Made by a program: the position numbers and the translations under genes. A stretch of DNA of 64,000 nt, taken from the NCBI GenBank assembly GCA_046263255.1, contig JBHELD010000012.1, positions 1-64,000 on the forward strand, read 5' to 3'. Below the pieces are notes generated by a model. The model made no database searches, was not told the origin of the DNA, and saw only the letters and a program-made list of their open reading frames with translations. Positions 48,162 through 57,049 of this stretch are shown piece after piece. Within the stretch, counting starts at the first letter, position 1. Each line of letters opens with the position of its first letter. The stretch comes from JALZEG01 sp046263255. Lineage in GTDB: Bacteria > Actinomycetota > CADDZG01 > WHSQ01.

Positions 48162-49745
48162 CTAGCGGAGTCGCGGCCCCCCCACGATCGTGCCCACGAC
48201 TCCTTCGTTGCCCTGGTTGCTCGGCCCCGTCTGCGCGCACTGGTTCACGCACGCGTCGACGAACGAGCCCCACGGGCGGCCCTGGTCGTCGATCACGACG
48301 TCGAGGAAGTCGTAGACGGCCTTGCAGCGGATCGGACCGCAGGTCCCGCGCACCATCGGGTCGGACGGGTCGTTTATCGACGCGGAGTGGAAGACCGGCG
48401 AGCGATCGAGCGCGTTCGCCGAGACGGTCATGTACCCGTTCCACGTCACGTCCTCGTAGCTCCCCGGGTCGGGGGGGCCGAGGAAGAAGAGCTGCCTGAA
48501 GCAGTAGACGGGGTCGGGCTTGCAGTCGTCGCTCTCCGGAAACGGCTCCCCCGGCGAGTTCGTGCTGCCCATGTACACGACCGCCACCTTGCCGCGGCCC
48601 CCGAGCGCGAGGCTCGGAAGCGCTGCTTCCTTCAGGCCGGGCGGCCCGACCATCAGCGGCTTGCTCCACGTCTTTCCGCCGTCGCGCGACACGGCGAGGT
48701 ACGGGAGCCGGTTGCGCGCGATCCAGAAGTAGTAGACGTTGCCGTCGCCGTCGGCCGCGACGCTCGCCTCGTGCTCGTAGACGCCGGTCGGGCTCAGCGG
48801 CATCCCGTTGTCGGCGACCTGCACCCGAGTCCAGGTGGCGCCCTCGTCGCGGCTGATCGCGAGCCACGGCTGACCGCACAGCCCCTTGGGGACGTAGATC
48901 GTGCCGTCCGGGCCGCCGAAGCCGTGCCCGATCGCGCCGTGGCAGTAGCCGTCGATGCCGAGGTCGTTCTCGGGCTGCCGGTCGGTGACGAACGGGGGGG
49001 CGCCGGTCGGGACGTACGAGACGCCGCCGTCGAGCGACTTCAGGCACTGCGTCGCGACCGAGTAGATGGTCGCGCCCGCCTGAGTCGAGCACGCGTAGAC
49101 GACGTTGTCGTAGACCACGGTGGGACTGAGGACGGGAGGCGCGGCGAAGAGGTTCTGGTGGTCCTGCAGCCCGCAGCCCCCGGCGGTCGTCGTCCACGTC
49201 TCGCCGCGGTCGTCGGTGAACGAGATCAGCGAGCAACCGAAGAAGAAGTCGAAGGTGAAGACGCGCTCGGTCGACGGATCGACCCAGAGGAACGGGTCGA
49301 GCGTCTGGGGGTGGCGGTCCATCGACCCGAGCTTCGGCGAGACGTCGCGCCACTTCCGGCCGCCGTTGCCGCTGGCGAGCACTTGCGGTCCGCTGCTCAG
49401 CGCCTGGAAGAAGATCGTGCCGCTCTTGGTGACGCCGAGCGTGGGCTCACCCGCGCCGACGCCGGTGCGGAAAAGACGCGGCGTCGCCCTGCCCCCGCGC
49501 AGCGGCGCGCCGCCGGCCGGGTGGATCACGGTGGCGGGGCCGGAGTCGGCGGCGATGCTGCGGCGGAACCTCGGTGTAGTCACGCCGGGCTCGAAATCGG
49601 GCGGGGCCTCCTCCATGTCGAGGCGGGCGTCGACGTGGGCGTGGGCGTGCGGGACGCGCGGAGTCGCCACAGGCGCCGCGGGGGCAGTGGCCACCCCCCA
49701 CAGCACGAGCGCGGCCAGCGCGACGACGGGGACCCGGCGCGTCAT
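48162..49745 (-). CDS. Secreted BNR/sialidase-like beta-propeller protein
   Basis: 527 residues from ATG 49745 behind GGAGGAAG. A signal peptide (MTRRVPVVALAALVLWGVATAP) precedes a propeller with Asp-box (SxDxGxTW) repeats: SFTDDRGETWTT, AISRDEGATWTRV and AVSRDGGKTWSKP. Asp boxes are typical of sialidases and of non-catalytic BNR proteins. The sialidase Arg triad and nucleophile Tyr cannot be placed with confidence, so a structural or sensing role is as likely as hydrolysis. It lies in the run of secreted genes on the minus strand. Confidence 0.8.
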   Translation of the reverse strand: MTRRVPVVALAALVLWGVATAPAAPVATPRVPHAHAHVDARLDMEEAPPDFEPGVTTPRFRRSIAADSGPATVIHPAGGAPLRGGRATPRLFRTGVGAGEPTLGVTKSGTIFFQALSSGPQVLASGNGGRKWRDVSPKLGSMDRHPQTLDPFLWVDPSTERVFTFDFFFGCSLISFTDDRGETWTTTAGGCGLQDHQNLFAAPPVLSPTVVYDNVVYACSTQAGATIYSVATQCLKSLDGGVSYVPTGAPPFVTDRQPENDLGIDGYCHGAIGHGFGGPDGTIYVPKGLCGQPWLAISRDEGATWTRVQVADNGMPLSPTGVYEHEASVAADGDGNVYYFWIARNRLPYLAVSRDGGKTWSKPLMVGPPGLKEAALPSLALGGRGKVAVVYMGSTNSPGEPFPESDDCKPDPVYCFRQLFFLGPPDPGSYEDVTWNGYMTVSANALDRSPVFHSASINDPSDPMVRGTCGPIRCKAVYDFLDVVIDDQGRPWGSFVDACVNQCAQTGPSNQGNEGVVGTIVGGPRLR

Positions 49746-49816
49746 GTCTTCCTCCCGCGGCTGGGACGGACGTCCTTTTCGTGAGGATTCGGTGCCGGCG
49801 CCCGGCGGTCCTGCGC

Positions 49817-51358
49817 CTACGGAGGAGTCGGAACCGCGGGGCACGTCTGCTCGAGCGCCGACCGTACCGGGAACTCCGGGTCCGGCCCCGGCAGGCCGGT
49901 CCTCCCCGCGACGTAGTAGCCGCCCTTCCAGTGCCCCCAGATCTCCTGCCGGCAGAACGAGTCGACGATCATCCACTCGCGCTCGCCCGCGGGCCGCTTC
50001 AGCTCGCGCGTCCGGCCGTAAAGGGGGCCGAGGATCCTCTCGAGCTCCTTCAACCAGGGGCCCGTCTCACCGCTCGAACGGGCGAGGTAGGTGCCGTGGC
50101 CCTCGGCCAGGAACTCGTCCTCGCCGACTACCGGCGCCGCTACGCGGTCGAGCGGATCGGTCGTCCCGGCGGCGGTGTGGACGGCCCCCAGCAGCAGCCG
50201 GCGGCGCAGCTCCTGCGCGGTCAGGATCCCGTCGGCGAGCTCGCAGCGGCGCCGCGCCCGGCCGCACGCAACGCCTCCACCGGACGCGATCACCCCGCGG
50301 CTCTGCACACGGCTCGAGCCGCTGAGGTCCCGGCGCGCCTCGTACAGAGCGCGCAGGTACATGCCGGCGACGGTGGGGGCCGCATTCGACGTCCCGCCGA
50401 ACCCGCTCGGGCCGGTCTCGCTCACGGTCAGCGCGGTGTACGCCGAGGGGTACCGGCGCCCGACGCCCGACACGTCGGCCGGCTTTCCGTGGCCGACGTA
50501 GGAGCCCTGAGTCGTGGGGCTCACGGCACCGACCGTTATCAACCAGTCCGGTCCCTTCTCGGAGCTCAGATACGTCGGGTTCGGCGCGACGAAGGCGTTC
50601 TCGAAGCCGTTGCCGGCGGAGAAGAAGACCGTCTGCCCGCGGTCGGCCGCCTTGCGCTGCGCCTCCGAGTCGTCGCCGTTGTAGATCTTCGGCACGATGT
50701 CGCCGTTGCCGTACGAGTTCGACACCGCGTCGATCCACGGCTGGTCCATCGCCCAGTCGAGGGCGGCGACGGCCTCGTCCGCCGATCCGATGTCGATGAA
50801 GACGAGCAGGCACTCCGGGCACGTCCCGTGCAGGTTCCCGACCGAGACGCTCGTGGTGCCGGTGCCGTGCTCGGACGAGCTCCCGTGGATCTTCTCGGTC
50901 CCGAACTCGATCGCGCCGACGACCTTCGTCCCCGGCAGCCAGTAGTAGTTGATGCGGTCGCGGGTGCTGCGCTCGACCGCGTCCCACTTCGACGTGTCCT
51001 GCGCGTCGAGCTCCTGGAGGCGAGCGTCGGGGTTCTTCTGGTCGAGCGTCAGGTCGATCGCCCCGTACGACGCGAACGCCTTGTCCGGGGTCGGGAACCC
51101 GCGGAGCCACCGATGGGGCGGGGTCTCGAGTGGCAGGTCGTTCGAACGGTCCCGATCGAGATGCTGCGGCATCTTCGAGGCGGCGTAGTCCCAGTGGTAC
51201 GGCGAAAACGTGTAGTCGATCACCGCGAGGACCACGGCGTCGTCGCCGGCGTCGGCCGGCGTGAGGGAGCCGCGAGGCGCCGAGCGCTCGGACGCGGCCG
51301 CCGGCGCGAGGAGCGCCGTGGTCAGAGCGGCCGCCGCGGCCAGCGCGATCCTCCGCAT
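49817..51358 (-). CDS. Secreted S8 family serine peptidase (second copy)
   Basis: 513 residues. A signal peptide (MRRIALAAAAALTTALLAPAAA) is followed by the catalytic core with Asp in VLAVIDYTFSPYH, His in SSSEHGTGTTSV and Ser in GGTSNAAPTVAG. The Asp motif with the adjoining SPYHWDY is shared with the first S8 copy (NPYHQDF), an unusual variant that marks both as one subfamily. About 140 residues after the Ser have no known domain and end in Cys. Likely exported; substrate unknown. Confidence 0.92.
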   Translation of the reverse strand: MRRIALAAAAALTTALLAPAAASERSAPRGSLTPADAGDDAVVLAVIDYTFSPYHWDYAASKMPQHLDRDRSNDLPLETPPHRWLRGFPTPDKAFASYGAIDLTLDQKNPDARLQELDAQDTSKWDAVERSTRDRINYYWLPGTKVVGAIEFGTEKIHGSSSEHGTGTTSVSVGNLHGTCPECLLVFIDIGSADEAVAALDWAMDQPWIDAVSNSYGNGDIVPKIYNGDDSEAQRKAADRGQTVFFSAGNGFENAFVAPNPTYLSSEKGPDWLITVGAVSPTTQGSYVGHGKPADVSGVGRRYPSAYTALTVSETGPSGFGGTSNAAPTVAGMYLRALYEARRDLSGSSRVQSRGVIASGGGVACGRARRRCELADGILTAQELRRRLLLGAVHTAAGTTDPLDRVAAPVVGEDEFLAEGHGTYLARSSGETGPWLKELERILGPLYGRTRELKRPAGEREWMIVDSFCRQEIWGHWKGGYYVAGRTGLPGPDPEFPVRSALEQTCPAVPTPP

Positions 51359-51488
51359 CTCGTCCTCCCCGTGGTGTCTTCGGCCGTCGGTGTGAGGGTT
51401 CGGGACCTGGTCCCCATCTCCTCCGCCCGGAGCCCGCGCCGGATGCGCCGTCGGCGCCGCCTCGACGAGCCGGGGCGCCGGTGGCGAT

Positions 51489-51980
51489 CTACGCCTCGTG
51501 CCCCGGCTCGAACTCCTTCGCCCTCTGGAACGAGAAGAACGACGATCCGCCGGCCTCGGCGGAGACGGGCTCGAGCAGGAACCCGGTGTGATCCCCGACC
51601 GGCAGTCGATCGAGCACCTTTCCGACGAAGCGGTCCGGGCACTCGGTGAGGATCGGTACGCCCTCCGGCCCCGGCTCCCACGCGCACCGCTCGAACTTGT
51701 CGACCTCGTCCCCCGTCTCCTCCCCGAACAGCCGGGCCAGCGCCTCGCAGTCCTCCGGCACGACGTGGACGCCGAGGAGCTGCGCCCCCAGGGCGACGCG
51801 GTGCGTGTGGTTCTTGTCCGAGAGGAACGCCACGAAACGGGGAGGGTCGATGCTGCACTGCGAGCCGAAGCCGACGAGGCACCCGGCGCGCCCCGAGCCG
51901 GAGGCCGCGGTGACGACGAACATCGCGTGGTCGAGGTGAGCGGTGAGCTCGTCGAAGGCGTGGCGCGGCTCGGTCGTCAT
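51489..51980 (-). CDS. Flavin reductase-like domain protein
   Basis: 163 residues from ATG 51980. The FMN-binding split barrel is recognised by MFVVTAASGSGRAGCLVGFG and PPRFVAFLSDKNHTHRV, the family's N-terminal strand and loop. It could reduce FMN with NAD(P)H for a partner oxygenase, or act as a stand-alone reductase. The ATG overlaps the stop of the membrane protein gene upstream (ATGA), which suggests co-translation with that protein. Confidence 0.87.
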   Translation of the reverse strand: MTTEPRHAFDELTAHLDHAMFVVTAASGSGRAGCLVGFGSQCSIDPPRFVAFLSDKNHTHRVALGAQLLGVHVVPEDCEALARLFGEETGDEVDKFERCAWEPGPEGVPILTECPDRFVGKVLDRLPVGDHTGFLLEPVSAEAGGSSFFSFQRAKEFEPGHEA

Positions 51981-52312
51981 GGCGGAACGATTCTCTCGCC
52001 GCGCGCGCCTCGAACCACCGATCGGACCGGGGGCAACGCCGCCACCACCCGCGACCCCGCTGTGAGGTCGTGTAGCGCAGCCCGATCGGCCCGCCGGAAC
52101 GCCCGAACGGCGTAGAGCGTCCACGCGAAGAGCATGCCGAGCAGGACGAGACCGCGGCGCACGCGCCCAGGCGCGCTCCGAGGGGAGAGCGGGCACGATC
52201 TGCGGGTGGCGTGCGGCCCCGCCGCCGCGTCGCACCCGCCCCGCGCGACGAAGCACGCCGCCCCACCCGCTGCGCACCACGCGGCGGCCAGACCCACGTT
52301 GAACGCGACCAT
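51977..52312 (-). CDS. Small membrane protein, possibly RDD-like remnant
   Basis: 111 residues from ATG 52312. Two hydrophobic segments are visible (FNVGLAAAWCAAGGAACFVA; RRGLVLLGMLFAWTLYAV) and the tail AFRRADRAALHDLTAGSRVV resembles the end of RDD membrane proteins. The first RDD helix is missing, so this may be truncated or only a distant relative. Coding is supported by the exact ATGA overlap with the flavin reductase. Function unknown. Confidence 0.5.
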   Translation of the reverse strand: MVAFNVGLAAAWCAAGGAACFVARGGCDAAAGPHATRRSCPLSPRSAPGRVRRGLVLLGMLFAWTLYAVRAFRRADRAALHDLTAGSRVVAALPPVRSVVRGARGERIVPP

Positions 52313-52458
52313 CGCCCCTTCCGAGGAGACGGACCGCGCCGCCGTCGCGGCGAGGACATCCAGAACGTGAACAGCGACGGGAACACGGCCCCGGCCGCCG
52401 AGGCCCAGCGCGCGCTCCGGGGAAAGGCGTACGGAAGGCGGGCCCCCACGGCCCCTGT

Positions 52459-52620
52459 CTACGGCTGGTACGGCCCCGAGCACTTGCCGCCGACGTACAC
52501 GCCGGTCGCGTCGCCGATCTTGCAGCGGACCGGCTGGATGATCGGGTCGGCCGAGGCCACCGCGGCCGGCGGCGCCCCCACGATGACGGCGGTGAGCACC
52601 GCCACGAACGCCCTGCGCAT
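52459..52620 (-). CDS. Tiny secreted protein (53 aa)
   Basis: 53 residues from ATG 52620 behind GGAG. A signal peptide (MRRAFVAVLTAVIVGAPPAAVASA) leaves a mature peptide of about 29 residues, DPIIQPVRCKIGDATGVYVG followed by GKCSGPYQP, with two cysteines likely joined. The clear signal and good ribosome site make it a credible gene. Possible roles include a secreted peptide or a small wall protein; nothing more can be said. It is divergent from the cupredoxin gene. Confidence 0.68.
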   Translation of the reverse strand: MRRAFVAVLTAVIVGAPPAAVASADPIIQPVRCKIGDATGVYVGGKCSGPYQP

Positions 52621-52746
52621 CGTCTTCCCCCTTCTCCTTCGTCTCCGCCAGACCGGATGTCTACCAAAGGGGTCCTCCGGCCGCAAAGGGTCTTTCGGGG
52701 TCAGGGGAGGAAGGAGAACTCCGCCGGGGCGGTGAACTCCTCGTAT

Positions 52747-53163
52747 ATGAGGAAGGCAGCTCTGCTGCGCGCGAGCGCCGCCGCCGCTGCGGCAGCCCTG
52801 GTGCTCGGCGTGCCGCCCCCCGCCCACGCGGCGGTCGCCGCGGCCGCGCCCGGAGGCTTCCTCGCCGGGTTCGCCACACCGGTCGTGGTGGCGGCGCAGG
52901 GCGAGGAGATCACGTTCTTCAACGCCGACGTCGCCCCGCACAACTTCGTCGCCGACGGCGTCTACCTCTCGAAGAAGGACGCGAAGAAGGCCCGGTGGTG
53001 CACGGCCTACACGTCAAAGAGCTGTCCGCTCTTCTGGAGCGCGACGATCACGGCCGGCGAGACCACCGAGGTCGAGGGCATCGAGCGCCTCGAGTCCGGG
53101 CAGCGGTACCCGTTCTTCTGCACGGTCCACCCGGGCATGAAGGGGACGCTGGTCATCCGCTGA
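52747..53163 (+). CDS. Secreted cupredoxin (plastocyanin/azurin-like)
   Basis: 138 residues from ATG 52747. A signal peptide (ALLRASAAAAAAALVLGVPPPAHA) is followed by a single cupredoxin domain. Type 1 copper ligands are visible: His in APHNFVADG, and Cys/His/Met in FFCTVHPGMKG. It probably carries electrons outside the cell. Its stop overlaps the start of the PQQ-type gene by one base (TGATG), so the two are translationally coupled and may work together as dehydrogenase and electron acceptor. Confidence 0.88.
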   Translation: MRKAALLRASAAAAAAALVLGVPPPAHAAVAAAAPGGFLAGFATPVVVAAQGEEITFFNADVAPHNFVADGVYLSKKDAKKARWCTAYTSKSCPLFWSATITAGETTEVEGIERLESGQRYPFFCTVHPGMKGTLVIR

Positions 53164-54401
53164 TGCGCCGGAGCCCGCGCCTTCTCGCCACTCTGGCCGT
53201 GGCCGCGACCTCCTTCGCAGCCACCAGCATCTCGGCGGCCCCGGCGTCCCCCGTCTCCCTCGTCCAACCCGGCTTCGTCGTCACGCCCTTCGCGGAGACA
53301 CGGGGGACGCCGACGAGCCTCGCCTTCAGCCCCGACGGCGACACGCTGTACGTCACCGACCTCGTCAGCGGCAACGTGCTCGCGATCGACTCGACCGGGC
53401 TCGTGGAGACGTTCGCGGAAGGCTTCAGGAGCCCCCTGGGAGTGGTCGCGGGGAGAGACGGGACCGTCTACGTCGCAGACGCGCAGGCCGCGCGCGAGGG
53501 CCCGTTCGGCTTCCGCAGCTACGGGCGCGTCTGGCGCGTGCGCGACACGGACGACGACGGGATCGCAGACAAGCAGCGCGTGGTGCTGAAGGACCTGCCG
53601 AACGGACGGCACAACACGAACGGCCTCGCGTTCGGGCCCGACGGCATGCTCTACGTCGCGAACGGGAACTCGACCGACGACGGCGTCGAGGGCGGCGAGT
53701 CCGAGGTCGAGCCGTGGTCGGGCTCGGTCGTGAGGGTCGGCCCCCGAGCGCGCAAGGTCTCGGTGACGAAGCTCCCGCGCAGCGCGCTGGTCGCGCACGG
53801 CTGGCGCAACGTCTACGACCTCGCGTTCTCGCCGGTCGAGCCGACGAAGCTCTTCGTTCCGATGAACGGCGCCGACGACGCACGCCAGGGCTCGACCGGG
53901 GAGAACCCGGTGGACCCGAATCTCGAGGACTCCGACGACCTGCTCTACGTCACCGACGTGGACGACCGGCGCGTCGACGACTTCGCCTTCCCCTCGTGCC
54001 TCTACAACCTCGCCGAGCGCGGGAACCTCGAGCCCTACCAGAACCCCAACCCGGACGTCATCGAGCGCTTCGGGCCGTGCCGCAGGCGGACGGTCCCGCG
54101 GCCGGTGTCGTCGTTCGGGCTCCACCCGTCGGCGAACGGGCTCGCGTTCCAGACCACCGACGCGTGGGGGGAGGACTACCGCGACGACCTCTTCGTCGCC
54201 GAGTGGGGCAGCATCTTCGGACCTCCCGCGGGGCACAAGGTCGTGCGCGTCGAGCTCGACGAGACGGGGACGAAGGTCACGGGGCAGAGCGACTTCGTCG
54301 AGATGGACACGCCCCTCGACGTGACCTTCCATCCCGAGGGGGCCGCGCTGTACGTGGCGGACTTCTCGGGGGCGATCTTCAAGGTCGAGAAGGCGATCTG
54401 A
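53163..54401 (+). CDS. Secreted PQQ-type sugar dehydrogenase-like propeller
   Basis: 412 residues from ATG 53163. A signal peptide (SPRLLATLAVAATSFAATSI) precedes a six-bladed propeller similar to soluble glucose dehydrogenase and sorbosone dehydrogenase. Blocks seen are AFSPDGDTLYVTDLVSGNVL, GRHNTNGLAFGPDGMLYVAN and a later HPSANGLAFQ. PQQ binding is likely but cannot be proven here; a lactonase-type propeller is the alternative. The one-base overlap with the cupredoxin gene suggests that electrons pass to it. Confidence 0.82.
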   Translation: MRRSPRLLATLAVAATSFAATSISAAPASPVSLVQPGFVVTPFAETRGTPTSLAFSPDGDTLYVTDLVSGNVLAIDSTGLVETFAEGFRSPLGVVAGRDGTVYVADAQAAREGPFGFRSYGRVWRVRDTDDDGIADKQRVVLKDLPNGRHNTNGLAFGPDGMLYVANGNSTDDGVEGGESEVEPWSGSVVRVGPRARKVSVTKLPRSALVAHGWRNVYDLAFSPVEPTKLFVPMNGADDARQGSTGENPVDPNLEDSDDLLYVTDVDDRRVDDFAFPSCLYNLAERGNLEPYQNPNPDVIERFGPCRRRTVPRPVSSFGLHPSANGLAFQTTDAWGEDYRDDLFVAEWGSIFGPPAGHKVVRVELDETGTKVTGQSDFVEMDTPLDVTFHPEGAALYVADFSGAIFKVEKAI

Positions 54402-54519
54402 CCGGCCGCCGCTCAGACGGCGGCGCGGCCTCCAACGGCCTCATGCTCGCGTCGTGCGGCAGCGCGATACGCACCGGCGCGTATCGCGGGCTCGGCGGCG
54501 CGGGTGGGCCGCCGGCCCC

Positions 54520-55197
54520 TCAGACGCCCGCGAGCCGCCTCAGGGCCCCCATGTCCTTCAGGACGATCTGCCTTCCCGCGATGAGCAGGTAGCCGCGGCC
54601 CTCGAAGGTCTTCAGGATCTGGTTCACCGTCGGGCGGGATCCCGCGACCATCGCGGCGATCTCCCCCTGCGTGACCTTCAGGTCGAGCAGCGTCCCGGCG
54701 GGGCCCTCGGCGGCGTCCTCGGCGAACGACAGCAGCAGCTTCGCGACGCGCCCGTGCAGGTCGAGGAAAACCAGATCCTCGGTCCGGTCCTGCAGCCGGC
54801 GGATCAGCTTGCCGAGCATGCGGAGGTACGCGTCGACGAGCCGGGGATGCTCACCGAGGAGAGCGAAGAACGCGGCGCGGGTGAAGACGAGCAGCCGCGC
54901 GGCTTCGACCACCTCCGCAGACGCCGAGCGCGGGCCCCCGTCGACCAGCGCGACCTCGCCCAGGATCGCCGGCGACTCGAACACGCCGAGGTGCAGCTCG
55001 GCGCCCTCCTCCGACGTGACGAATGCCTTCACCCGTCCCTCGAGGATCACGTACAGCGCGTCGCCGGGATCCTGCTGGTAGAAGAGGATCTGCCCCTTCG
55101 GGTAGGAGCGCGCGATGCCCCTGCGGGCGATCGTGTCGAGGTCCCCGGGCGACAGGCCGCCGAACAGCTCCGTCCGCGCCAAGACCTCCGCACTCAC
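54520..55197 (-). CDS. Crp/Fnr family transcriptional regulator
   Basis: 225 residues from GTG 55197. An N-terminal cyclic-nucleotide-binding beta barrel (about 10-120) includes FYQQDPGDALYVILEGRVKA and SPAILGEVALVDGGPRS, with the phosphate-binding cassette around GEVALVDGGPRSA. A C-terminal winged HTH (about 150-215) has VTQGEIAAMVAGSRPTVNQI. No cysteine cluster, so it is not an iron-sulfur Fnr. The start overlaps the CGNR gene stop by one base (TAGTG), so both regulators are one operon. Confidence 0.93.
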   Translation of the reverse strand: MSAEVLARTELFGGLSPGDLDTIARRGIARSYPKGQILFYQQDPGDALYVILEGRVKAFVTSEEGAELHLGVFESPAILGEVALVDGGPRSASAEVVEAARLLVFTRAAFFALLGEHPRLVDAYLRMLGKLIRRLQDRTEDLVFLDLHGRVAKLLLSFAEDAAEGPAGTLLDLKVTQGEIAAMVAGSRPTVNQILKTFEGRGYLLIAGRQIVLKDMGALRRLAGV

Positions 55198-55748
55198 TAT
55201 CCAGCCCGCTCCTTGTGCCGTGCCCGGAACGCCGCGACGTTCACCCGCGTGGAACACTGCGGATCGCAGTACCGCCGCGATCGGTTGCGCGAAGTATCTA
55301 CGAATACGTCGGCGCAGTCATCGGCGTTGCAGACGCCGAGTCTCTCCCATCCCCAGCGCACGATGACGGTAGCGAGACCCATCGCGGCGGCGGCGGCCAC
55401 GCGGTCGGCGAGCGGCGCGTCGTCGGCCGCGAAGTGGAGGTGCCACCGCCCGTCGTGGTCGGTCATCTGCGGCGCCGCCCCCGACCGGGCGAGCAGCTCG
55501 TTGATCCGTCGCGCCGCCTCCTTCTCGTCGGGCGCTTCGAAGATCGCCCGCAGGGGCGCGCGCAGCGCCCGCAACGCCTCGAGGTCGGGCTCCTCCACCG
55601 GTCCGTAGCCCTCGAGGCCCTGCGCGTCGAGGAGCGCGCGGGCGTCGTCCGGCGTCCTCACGTGCTCGTATCCCGAGACGGACCCCAAGGAGTTCACGAG
55701 GTTTACGGCGATGCCGACGCCGGGATCTGTGTAATGGTCGAAATCCAT
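55197..55748 (-). CDS. CGNR zinc-finger / ABATE-domain regulator
   Basis: 183 residues from ATG 55748. The N-terminal ABATE-like half has LVNSLGSVSGYEHVRTPDDA and RAPLRAIFEA; the C-terminal zinc finger is VCNADDC...RRYCDPQCSTRVNVAAFRAR, with four cysteines as ligands. The GNR of the family name is STR here. CGNR proteins are probably DNA-binding regulators, common in actinomycetes. Its stop overlaps the Crp/Fnr start (TAGTG), so one mRNA codes for both. Confidence 0.87.
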   Translation of the reverse strand: MDFDHYTDPGVGIAVNLVNSLGSVSGYEHVRTPDDARALLDAQGLEGYGPVEEPDLEALRALRAPLRAIFEAPDEKEAARRINELLARSGAAPQMTDHDGRWHLHFAADDAPLADRVAAAAAMGLATVIVRWGWERLGVCNADDCADVFVDTSRNRSRRYCDPQCSTRVNVAAFRARHKERAG

Positions 55749-55822
55749 TTGACTTCTTACCTTCGCCGGCATATGTTGTAACGGTCATCGAAAGTATAGC
55801 CCATTACGAAAGGAGGGCGCCA

Positions 55823-56032
55823 GTGCACCCGGTAATCCTCCGCCACGTCGCCCAGGACCACGTCCGCACGTTGATCGAGGAGGCCGACCGCCACCGGCTC
55901 GCGCGGCTTGCTCCGGCGCGGCGCTCTCCGCGCCTGCGCCGGCGCCTCGGCCTCGGCCTGATCGCACTCGGCAACAGGCTCGCCTGCGACGGCCCCCGCG
56001 GCCTCGCCGGCGTGCGCGGGGGCCGCGCCTGA
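55823..56032 (+). CDS. Small basic protein (69 aa)
   Basis: 69 residues from GTG 55823 behind AAAGGAGGG. It begins HPVILRHVAQDHVRTLIEEA, is rich in Arg (LAPARRSPRLRRRLGLGLIA) and has a short hydrophobic stretch LGLGLIALGNRLA. Similar short Arg-rich genes occur in actinomycetes without known function. It lies 37 bp upstream of the LLM oxidoreductase gene on the same strand. A role as a leader or in membrane association is possible. Confidence 0.65.
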   Translation: MHPVILRHVAQDHVRTLIEEADRHRLARLAPARRSPRLRRRLGLGLIALGNRLACDGPRGLAGVRGGRA

Positions 56033-56069
56033 GCCCTGCCGTGTGACGGCACGCGCCTAACATCCCGGG

Positions 56070-57047
56070 ATGCACAGGCTCGGGCTCACGATCGGTCTGG
56101 AAGGCGCAGGCTTGCGTTCGGCCCTCGAGCTCTGCACCCGCGCGGAGCAGCTCGGCTACACCGATCTCTGGACCGCGGAGGTCGGCGGCGCCGACGGTCT
56201 GACGCCGCTCGCCGCGCTGGCGACGACCACCCGTTCGGCCCGTCTCGGCACCGCGATCCTCCCCGTCTTCACGCGGCCCCCCGCGTTGCTCGCGATGAGC
56301 GCCGCGGCGCTGCAGGACCTCAGCGGAGGACGCTTCGTCCTCGGGCTCGGGACGTCTTCGAACGTGATCGTCGAGAAGTGGATGGGCGGCTCGTTCACGC
56401 GCCCGCTGACGCGGCTGCGCGAGTACGTAGAGGTGATCCGCGCGTGCCTCGCCGGCGGGAAGGTCGAGTTCAACGGCCTGACGACGCACGTCGACGGGTT
56501 CCGCATCCAGCACGATCCGGGAGGGCGCCTCCCGGTTCACCTCGCGGCACTCGGACCGACGGCGTGCGCGCTCGCGGGCGAGATCGCCGACGGCGTGATC
56601 TTCTTCCTGAAGACGCCCGACGGCGTCCGGCAGGGGCTCGAGTGGGCGAACCCCGGCGCCGAGGGCTTCGAGTGCGTGATGCGCGTGCCGGTGCTCGTGG
56701 ACGACGAGCCGGACGTGGTCGCGGCCGCGGCGCGGAGGCTGCTGCTGTCGTACGCGCCGGTCGAGGTCTACGCGCGCTCGCTCGCGGCGCAGGGATTCGG
56801 CGCCGAGGTCGCCGCGATCGGAGAGGCATGGGATTCGGGCGACCGCCGCCGCGCGACAGAGCTCGTCACCGACCGGATGATCGGCGAGCTGTTCGTGACC
56901 GGCGTCGGCGGCTGCAGGGCGCGCCTGGACGAGCTTCGCTCCGCCGGGGTGACGGCGCCCGTGCTGCTCCCGATGTCGTTCGTCGACGACGCCCTCGAAC
57001 GTGCGCGGCGGGTCGCCGCCGCGGTCGAGGCGCTGGCTTTCTCCTGA
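56070..57047 (+). CDS. LLM class flavin-dependent (F420) oxidoreductase
   Basis: 325 residues, luciferase-like TIM barrel. Seen are LGLTIGLEGAGLRSALELCT, TTTRSARLGTAILPVFTRPP, SGGRFVLGLGTSSNVIVEKW and VDGFRIQHDPGGRLPVHLAA. These are typical of the F420-dependent subgroup that uses reduced F420 rather than FMN, frequent in actinomycetes. The substrate is unknown. The methyltransferase gene starts 3 bp downstream, so both are likely one transcript. Confidence 0.9.
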   Translation: MHRLGLTIGLEGAGLRSALELCTRAEQLGYTDLWTAEVGGADGLTPLAALATTTRSARLGTAILPVFTRPPALLAMSAAALQDLSGGRFVLGLGTSSNVIVEKWMGGSFTRPLTRLREYVEVIRACLAGGKVEFNGLTTHVDGFRIQHDPGGRLPVHLAALGPTACALAGEIADGVIFFLKTPDGVRQGLEWANPGAEGFECVMRVPVLVDDEPDVVAAAARRLLLSYAPVEVYARSLAAQGFGAEVAAIGEAWDSGDRRRATELVTDRMIGELFVTGVGGCRARLDELRSAGVTAPVLLPMSFVDDALERARRVAAAVEALAFS

Positions 57048-57049
57048 CT

